Shown here piece by piece: positions 58,122 through 64,000 of a DNA stretch of 64,000 nucleotides; positions within the stretch are counted from its first letter, which is position 1; every line of letters starts with the position of its first letter. The stretch is from Mytilinidion resinicola (taxonomy: Eukaryota; Ascomycota; Dothideomycetes; Mytilinidiales; Mytilinidiaceae): NCBI RefSeq assembly GCF_010093595.1, contig NW_022985441.1, positions 1,943,162 through 2,007,161 on the forward strand, read 5' to 3'. The position numbers and the translations under genes are program-made. The notes beneath the pieces were generated by a model that searched no databases, was not told the origin of the DNA, and saw only the letters and a program-made list of their open reading frames with translations.

Positions 58122-58246
58122 TTTTTACAGCACGTGGAACGACTTTCGTACACGTAGACACACAAACCACTTTTTCTTTTTCTTTTTTTTTTTTTACAGC
58201 GCGTGGAACGACTTTCGTACACGTAGCCACACAGGCCACTTTCCTC
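58122..58246 (+). repeat. Direct repeat of about 50 bases, 69-base period
   Basis: The sequence tttttacagc[a/g]cgtggaac and the following acgactttcgtacacgtag and cacaca..ccacttt occur at 58122-58172 and again at 58191-58242, separated by a poly(T)-rich spacer. Confidence 0.85.
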
Positions 58247-58259
58247 CAGACCAGCCACA

Positions 58260-58841
58260 ATGCGCAGTAAGCTTTGCTTCTGGCGCAAGAAGCAGTGCCC
58301 TCTCGGTTCCTTGCCTGCTTCATCTAAATGTACGTTTTCCTTTTCTTCTTCTTCTTCAAGTCCCCCGAGTGGGCCAGGCCCTGTCACAGCCTGTTCACTT
58401 GAAACCACGCCCTCCCCCCCTTCTTCAAGTCCCCCGAGTGGGCCGGGCCCTGTCACAGCCCGAGAGTATCGGCGGAAGTTGGAAGGGGACGAAGAGCTGT
58501 ATTACGTGTGGAGCGAGAGCCCGCTCGTGAAGGAGCTCGAGGCCGTGGCGGCGGCGGAGGCGGCGGCGGCAGCGGAGGCGGCAGCGGCAGAGGTGGCGAG
58601 GGCGGCGATGAGGGCAGCGTGGGAGGCAGACGAGGCGTTGCATAGGGAGAAGATGGAGAGCGACGTGGAGTATCGGCGGGAGTGGGAGGCCAAGAGGGAG
58701 AGGCACCGGACGACGCGGGGGCAGGGCGGCATTGGAACGGGACCGGGGATGGCTTGTCGGAGGGACAAGGAGTGGGCGAGGGAATGGGACGAGAGGATGG
58801 CGAGAAAGCGGCTAGCAATGGATCTTGCTAATGCTTCCTAA
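58260..58841 (+). CDS. Orphan low-complexity ORF (Ser/Pro then Ala/Glu/Arg-rich)
   Basis: 193 residues from ATG 58260. The N-terminus is basic with Cys residues (MRSKLCFWRKKQCP), followed by a Ser/Pro region holding a duplicated SSSPPSGPGPVTA with a 69-base DNA period. A long Ala/Glu-rich helix (EAVAAAEAAAAAEAAAAEVARAA) follows, then an Arg/Glu/Trp-rich tail (REWEAKRERHRTTRG...WAREWDERMARKR). Charged WE/ARR patterns resemble coiled coils. No family recognised. The ordered amphipathic tail hints that it is translated, yet low complexity and position in a repeat-rich flank leave this uncertain. Confidence 0.4.
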   Translation: MRSKLCFWRKKQCPLGSLPASSKCTFSFSSSSSSPPSGPGPVTACSLETTPSPPSSSPPSGPGPVTAREYRRKLEGDEELYYVWSESPLVKELEAVAAAEAAAAAEAAAAEVARAAMRAAWEADEALHREKMESDVEYRREWEAKRERHRTTRGQGGIGTGPGMACRRDKEWAREWDERMARKRLAMDLANAS

Positions 58842-58905
58842 AAACTTGCCTTTGAGTGAATTGTCGTGATGCTTCTGTGACTGATTTTGGATTTTGTGAC
58901 TATCT

Positions 58906-58910
<5 letters not shown>

Positions 58911-58958
<48 letters not shown>

Positions 58959-58961
58959 TGG
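58911..58961 (+). repeat. TG microsatellite followed by poly(G)
   Basis: About 16 TG units directly followed by about 16 G and a tggg ending. Such runs are slippage-prone, and exact lengths may be sequencing-sensitive. Confidence 0.95.
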
Positions 58962-59335
58962 GTGACGAGGCGATGACTTCGGTACCATGTTTAGCTCTGT
59001 GTGTAGAGAGCGCTCGAAGGTGATGTCCTCACATATGTGGCTTGTAAGTGAACAACAAGGCTGTCGGTTGATTGGGGTAGAGGGGGTTGGGCACACACGT
59101 AGGTTGTAAACACCAAGTGGGGTGGAGACAAGGAGTGCTCTCCGTGGCTAAATGTTGGAAATACAGGTAGCTCCAGACCCCTCAGCGTACCTACGAAATG
59201 ACCGTTCTTCAGTCTTGATACAACAGAATCGGTGAAACTCACATAAAAAGCTATCTCAGCCTCCTCCCCCATCAATCCTGATCACTGCTTGCCGATGTCA
59301 CGGCCATGCCAGCATTCTGACCAGATTGCAGACAT

Positions 59336-59551
59336 GATGTCAAAAGCTAGAGCACCTAAATCAGAACACCTCGAATTCCATCACTCTGACACCTTCCTGA
59401 CGCCGTCTGAAGGGCTCCCATATACCACGAGAGATCCAGACACGATGTCAAACCCCAAAGCATCCAAATCAGAACACCTCGAATTCCATAATCTTGACAC
59501 CTTCCTAACACCGTCTGAAGGGCCCCCATATACCACGAGCCATCCAGACGC
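59336..59551. repeat. 108-base tandem repeat, two copies plus start of a third
   Basis: Unit 1 is 59336-59443 and unit 2 is 59444-59551; a third starts gatgttagaag at 59552 and then diverges. Units are about 90 percent alike by eye. Because 108 is a multiple of three, frames remain open on both strands (plus 59289-59579; minus up to 59994), giving repeated peptides on each. I do not regard either as a proven gene. Confidence 0.85.
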
Positions 59552-60255
59552 GATGTTAGAAGCCCGGGGATGTAAATGAGCCCGCCTACTTCGCAGAAGG
59601 CGGGGGCCGATGCGTATGCCTCGGGCACGTGAATCGGACGGGGTTCGAACGGATAGAAAACCGCTCTGGTAGTGGTCTCAAGCGTGCTCCAGAGCGCTGC
59701 TAGCAATAGGCGTACAATGTAGAATGCGCGAGGATGGGAATCGGACGGGGTTCGAACGAATAGGTAAACACTTTGGTAATGGGGCCTTGCTTGCTTCAAA
59801 GAAAGATGGTAGAGCTGGGTGAGATGTGGAGAGCGCGGGTACGTAGATTGGACTAGAGTCAGACGGTAGGAAAAGGAACTTGATGACGGTGTCTGACTTG
59901 CGTCAGTGACCTCACCAAAGCGCAGGAGGATGTAGAGATCTTGGGGGTGGAGATCAGGAAATGTGATCAGAGCTGGAAATAGACATGACGGCAATGGAAG
60001 GAGGGCTTCAGCATGCTACGAGGATTGCGAGCTGGTATAAACTTCTCCGACATGGAAATCAGACACAGGTTCAGAACACTAGAAACACTCATGCTGACGG
60101 TGTCAAAGGTTCCTCAAACACACACCGCAGAACGGCAACCGCTTGGAAAATTAACCCGATTATAGAGAATACTCAATCTACCTACCAACGCCACGCTGTG
60201 GCCCAGACACGACCGATGCCTCAGCACAACGCAGATCCATCCAATTTCATGCCTA
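59552..60255. other. Repeat-flanking and 3' region, no gene supported
   Basis: The phrase gaatcggacggggttcgaacg occurs near 59631 and again near 59740 in otherwise diverged context, suggesting further worn repeats of about 110 bases. No tRNA fold could be drawn around the ggttcgaa words. The last part is the 3' flank of the PAP2 gene. Confidence 0.4.
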
Positions 60256-61761
60256 TTACACAGCCTCTTCTCCCCTGGGCGTTTCTCCGTCCTTCGCCCC
60301 ATCCAGCCCACCTCCCAATACCGCGCTCTGCTTCCTAACATTCTCATCCGCACTCTCCGCAGCCCATCCTTCGGTCCCGACATAACTCCCCCTGCCCACC
60401 CCAATGAACCACGCACGATCCCGACTCCGCGCGCCCCAACTCCACCCGGCGCCCTGCCGGATGGGCAGGTGATACCAGCGGAAGCTGAAGTAGGCGCAGA
60501 TGATCCCAATCGCCGACCCAAACAAGATATCGAATCCGTGATGGCGAAAATCAGAGAAGCGGGTGCTGGAGATATAGATGGCAGCGCAGATAGGTATCAA
60601 CGCGAGGACAAGAACGTAAACAGGGGGAGCTGCGGCTTGGTTGCGGATGGGGACGATATGCTGGTTCTGTACAAGTGTTTGTGAAGGGAAGGTGTCTTCG
60701 GACCGCGGCTTCTTGGAGCTAGAACTGTTGCTGCCGTCTGTGTTTTCGCGGGAGTGGTAGGCGGGGAGGGCGGTTTTGGAGGCGGAGAGGTTGGTGTAGG
60801 TGGGGTCTTGGGAGTAGGGACGGGGAGGGAGGAAGGGGATGGCAATGGCGAACTTGGAGCAGAGGAAGAGGGTTAGGTAGAGGAGGCCGGCCCAGGAGAC
60901 TAGATATACGATTAGCACGGTTGGAAGAGTCATAATTGAGGATTCAAGCTTACAGGATGAGTGGCCGCTGGGAAAGCTGCGGAATCCATCGTCTAGGATA
61001 CTTTTGTCTGTCTGTTGGCAGATGCTAGAGCTGACGAGGACCCAGAGAGGGGAGAGATCCATTCCGTCGCCACCTAGGCGGTCTGCGGATACCTGGGATA
61101 CTTTCGGATTGCATCGAGAGAGGAGGTCAGGGCGAGGTTTTCCGAAGAGGTTCTTCATGCCCTCTGTGATCATGAAAGCCGTAGCAAGGGAGAGCGCGAG
61201 GCCCATCCAGCCGGCTGAACACATATTAGCATTCGTTTATTGAAAGCTGTAGATGGTAGCCCCTCCAGAAATAGGGGTATCCAAACAGAGCGGTCAACTC
61301 ACTGTTCCATTCCCAAAACTTCCTCCGCCATACAAGGGCCTTTGGCGTGCCTCTGCTAACTGCCCGACCAGGAACGAATATCAAGCAAACGAGGAACACT
61401 ATGATGGCGGGTATGACAAGTCCAACAACGATGAGCAACCATGTCGGGATCTTCTCTTTGTGTACGTAGGGGAGGGATATGGAGAGGTCGAGTAGGGAAA
61501 ATGGTCGATGATTCGGGGATATAGAGTTGAAGCCGCCTCCGACACCTGCAATCGCACTGCGCTGTGTTAGTCTGAGATAATTCTAAGGTAAGATATTGAA
61601 GCTAGTGTCATTAAAGGAGGATTTGTGGTGATACTTTGTGTTCTTGACATGGCCCATTCACGACTCGGAAGTATCGGTACAACTCACATTATAACAATCC
61701 AATCGAAGATATAACTCGCAATGATCCGTTTCGACGGCAGAATACTATTCATGGTCTTCAT
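60256..61761 (-). CDS. PAP2-type lipid phosphate phosphatase (Dpp1/Lpp1-like)
   Basis: Exons on minus: 61761-61688, 61556-61303, 61214-60954 and 60899-60256; 410 residues. Phosphatase motifs: KNLFGKPRPDLLSRC (motif 1, K..RP), FPSGHSSFSWAG (motif 2, PSGH, completed across an intron) and STRFSDFRHHGFDILFG (motif 3, SR-x5-H-x3-D form). About six hydrophobic segments are visible, including YIFDWIVIIAIAGVGGGF and LLIVVGLVIPAIIVFLVCLIFV, with LDLSISLPY after the first. The enzyme dephosphorylates diacylglycerol pyrophosphate or phosphatidate in internal membranes. The loop between motifs 2 and 3 is longer than usual (about 95 residues, Ser/Lys-rich). The C-terminal tail is soluble. Confidence 0.92.
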
Positions 61762-62480
61762 ACTGCCGTTGATTTTGCTAGCACCAAGAGGCTGCAACAA
61801 CCTGGGTATGTGTCGCGTGCTCAGGCACCTTGGAAAAAGGGTTTGGATTTACAAGAAAGCGTAAGGGGCAAAGTAAGACCAGAGATGAAGTTCGCACGCG
61901 ACAGTCGGCAGCCGGCGGCTCGTGAAGTACCCCAAAAGGCTGGGCAATCGTCTCAAAAGGCTTGGAATCTTCTTGGAGGTCTGCACAACGAAAACGGCTG
62001 CACTGCGCCTCCTTTATTGTTTCGGCTGGCGCCCACTCGAAAATCTCACGAGCGCCTGCACACCTGCTTCTCGAAACAATATCGACGCGTCGGAATCGCT
62101 GTGTCAGCGTCAGCGATTTGGGTAATTGAGCAGATGGCACCCGACGTGGATACGAGAGGCGGAGCAGCACCAGCGATACGCGCCCTTGGCCCAAGCGGTG
62201 CGTTGCGGGTTCGAGGCGGCGAGTGGCGAGTTAGGAGAAAGTCACGATTGGCTGGGACGACGAATGCAGACCGGCCAAGAGACCTCCACGTCAGCTTCCC
62301 AGCAGATCGCCGACTAGGAAAGAGCCCGAGAATCCCGCTGAAGCTGAGATCGGCCTCGCCTTGGCACCCGCTTCGGCATCCCGAAAGCCACCTGGCCGAA
62401 TATCAGACGAAACCTAGCTGACGACACTACACGCCTCAAGCCTCACACCCCGTCCCTCAACGCGCGGCTCAACACCGACC
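61762..62480. other. Divergent intergenic region
   Basis: Between the PAP2 gene (minus) and the ankyrin gene (plus). A frame at 61810-62421 has no recognisable feature and is probably fortuitous. Confidence 0.45.
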
Positions 62481-63155
62481 ATGGCTCGCGCACCACCCTC
62501 CATCGACCTCCTCCTCAACCTCGTCCCCGACCGCCCCTCCTCCGTCCTCAACAGCCTCTACTCCTACCCCAACCTCGCCTCATCCGCCGACGCCCATGGC
62601 TACTCCCTCCTGCACGCCGCCTCTTCGTACGGCCACATGGAGCTCCTCCGCGCGCTTATCCAACGATATAATGTAGATCCGAACATCCTCGATGAAGACG
62701 GCGAGACGGCGCTCTTCGTCGCTGAGACTGTTGAGGTCGCGCAAACTCTGGTCCAGCTCGGGACGCACGTGGAGCTGCGGAATAGCGAGGGGAAGACGGC
62801 GCAGGAGAAGATGGTGGAGGAGGGGGAGTTTGCGGAGGTTGCGGTGTTTCTGGGTGGACTTGTGGATGGAACCGCTGCTGAACAAGCAACGACGACAGCG
62901 AGTGCAGGCGAGGAAGACGTGCATGCGCCACCGCCATTGCCGCGGGGGGTCCAGATTAATCTTGGGACCATGGCGGCGGGAGAGGAGGAGGAGGCGCCGG
63001 ATCCGGAGTTCAGGAGAAAGATTGAGGAGTTGGCTGCCAGTGAGGACTTCCAGGGCGAGGAGGGGCAGAGACGATTGAGGGAGTTGGTTACGGAGGCTGT
63101 GACCGGAATAAGTGCCGAGGGAGAAGAGCGGCAGGTTAGGAGGAGAGTGGAGTGA
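62481..63155 (+). CDS. Small ankyrin-repeat protein
   Basis: Single exon, 224 residues. Two to three ankyrin repeats fill residues about 35-115: DAHGYSLLHAASSYGHMELLRALIQRY, DEDGETALFVAETVEVAQTLVQLGTHVELRNSEGKTA. An acidic linker and a C-terminal charged segment follow (INLGTMAAGEEEEAPDPEFRRKIEELAA..). Size and acidic tail resemble the yeast ribosome-assembly chaperone Yar1, but the key Rps3-binding features cannot be judged here, so no symbol is given. Probably cytosolic or nuclear. Confidence 0.75.
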   Translation: MARAPPSIDLLLNLVPDRPSSVLNSLYSYPNLASSADAHGYSLLHAASSYGHMELLRALIQRYNVDPNILDEDGETALFVAETVEVAQTLVQLGTHVELRNSEGKTAQEKMVEEGEFAEVAVFLGGLVDGTAAEQATTTASAGEEDVHAPPPLPRGVQINLGTMAAGEEEEAPDPEFRRKIEELAASEDFQGEEGQRRLRELVTEAVTGISAEGEERQVRRRVE

Positions 63156-64000
63156 CGAGGTGGGATGTGGACACTTCAAGATCTGAGCAACGGCTTGCAG
63201 TACCCGTCTGAAGATCTGCACGTAGACATCAGAACATCTTCGACCACGATCCGGAACTTCGTAGGTTTTCCTGCCTCCACGGGTGCTAGATTGGGGGAGG
63301 TTGGATGCGAAAATGTGCGGTAGATTTGGAAAAGCCCTGCTCCAAGGTTTGGGATCTGCTATAACCTTTACAAAGGTCAATTGAGGGAATTTCCAATCGC
63401 CAACATGTAGGTAGGTAGCATGATATGTCCTGATAGATGTTCCGCGGCTCATCACATCGTAGAGCTCTTCCAAAAGAAGCCTCGAAAGATCCTGACTTGT
63501 TAGGCGAAATAAAAACGTAAGTGGATGGGTTCTACTTAGTGCTATGCAAGCGGGATGAAGGGGCGATCTAAAGAGGAATTCTGCAGGGCGCTCTCTTCAG
63601 ACTTCATACTGTAGTTGCATAAGCTACAGTGCCTTGCAATAGATATCCGTACACATTCCTGCCACTGTGGGGCTTACGTACTAATAGAAACCGAGAGCAG
63701 CGGATGCACCTCCAATCTGTTTACACGTTGTTGACACTGTGGGGTGGCCTTGCGAGTTTACTAGCTGTCCAAATGCCGAACTGCTCTCTTATTTGGAATG
63801 CTGAAAATACTCTGAAGCTCCTCACCCTGCGGTAAACGAGTGTATGGATTCCTATGACAAGGCATTAAGTCGTTAAAAACATCAAGACGAGCAACAGATT
63901 GATGATACGTGTATCTCTTGGGAAACAACGTGAGTGTTCTCGGTCCAGGACCAGTGATGGATTCAGAGCCCTAGCCGTATTGGCAAGCACATCGCATATA
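63156..64000. other. 3' flank and window edge, no gene seen
   Basis: No supported coding sequence. The repeated word cactgtgggg (63664 and 63737) is the only pattern noted. Confidence 0.45.

Noticed and set aside
59640..59770. tRNA-like B-box words (ggttcgaac) occurring twice
   Set aside because: No acceptor stem, anticodon arm or A-box could be paired around them; they belong to worn repeats.
62580..63473. 297-residue frame on minus over the ankyrin gene
   Set aside because: Antisense shadow of an ankyrin-coding frame with clear repeats.

Overview
The window looks like nuclear DNA of a filamentous ascomycete (Pezizomycotina, probably Dothideomycetes; the class is inference). Genes have short introns of about 45-90 bases with GT-AG ends and stand alone on either strand. 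Several products are typical of filamentous fungi: an AA11 chitin-active LPMO, a DUF3605/Gig1 protein, an Est1-type protein, an SNF5 with a GATA finger, and a hydrolase-NB-ARC-TPR receptor-like protein. There are no operons, prophage or CRISPR. All exon joins were made by hand from splice signals and reading phase.

Layout. 0.3-1 kb: a small element with inverted arms. 1.1-7.9 kb: two tandem Mx-like dynamin GTPases separated by a diverged tandem repeat. 8.4-10 kb: two broken MYND-finger genes. 10-15.2 kb: Est1-type protein, DUF3605 protein and ORC6, all on minus. 16.4-20.2 kb: a secreted cysteine-rich protein with three repeats, a DUF423 membrane protein and an unrecognised protein. 21.3-25.4 kb: Ca-regulated mitochondrial carrier (minus), then divergent cyclin C. 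27.3-30 kb: two small conserved proteins. 31.6-35.8 kb: AA11 LPMO (minus), then divergent SNF5. 36.4-43.5 kb: WBP4-like splicing factor, aldo-keto reductase, NIP30-domain protein, beta-carbonic anhydrase and TRM11. 43.5-47.2 kb: two doubtful small genes and an F-box-like protein.

48.4-57.1 kb is an accessory block. It holds a truncated inverted copy of an NLR 5' end, a deleted copy of a repetitive fungal protein family, an intact DDE transposase, the NLR-like gene itself (alpha/beta hydrolase, NB-ARC, near-identical TPRs with an assembly gap), and a dead Tc1-type transposon with terminal inverted repeats. 57-60 kb carries satellites and an orphan alanine-rich ORF. Core genes return at 60.3 kb (PAP2 lipid phosphatase) and 62.5 kb (ankyrin protein).

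The core genes serve unrelated housekeeping roles (replication, transcription, splicing, tRNA modification, mitochondrial transport). The most unusual material is the NLR block, the P-loop built from microexons in the second dynamin, and the repeat-per-exon secreted protein.
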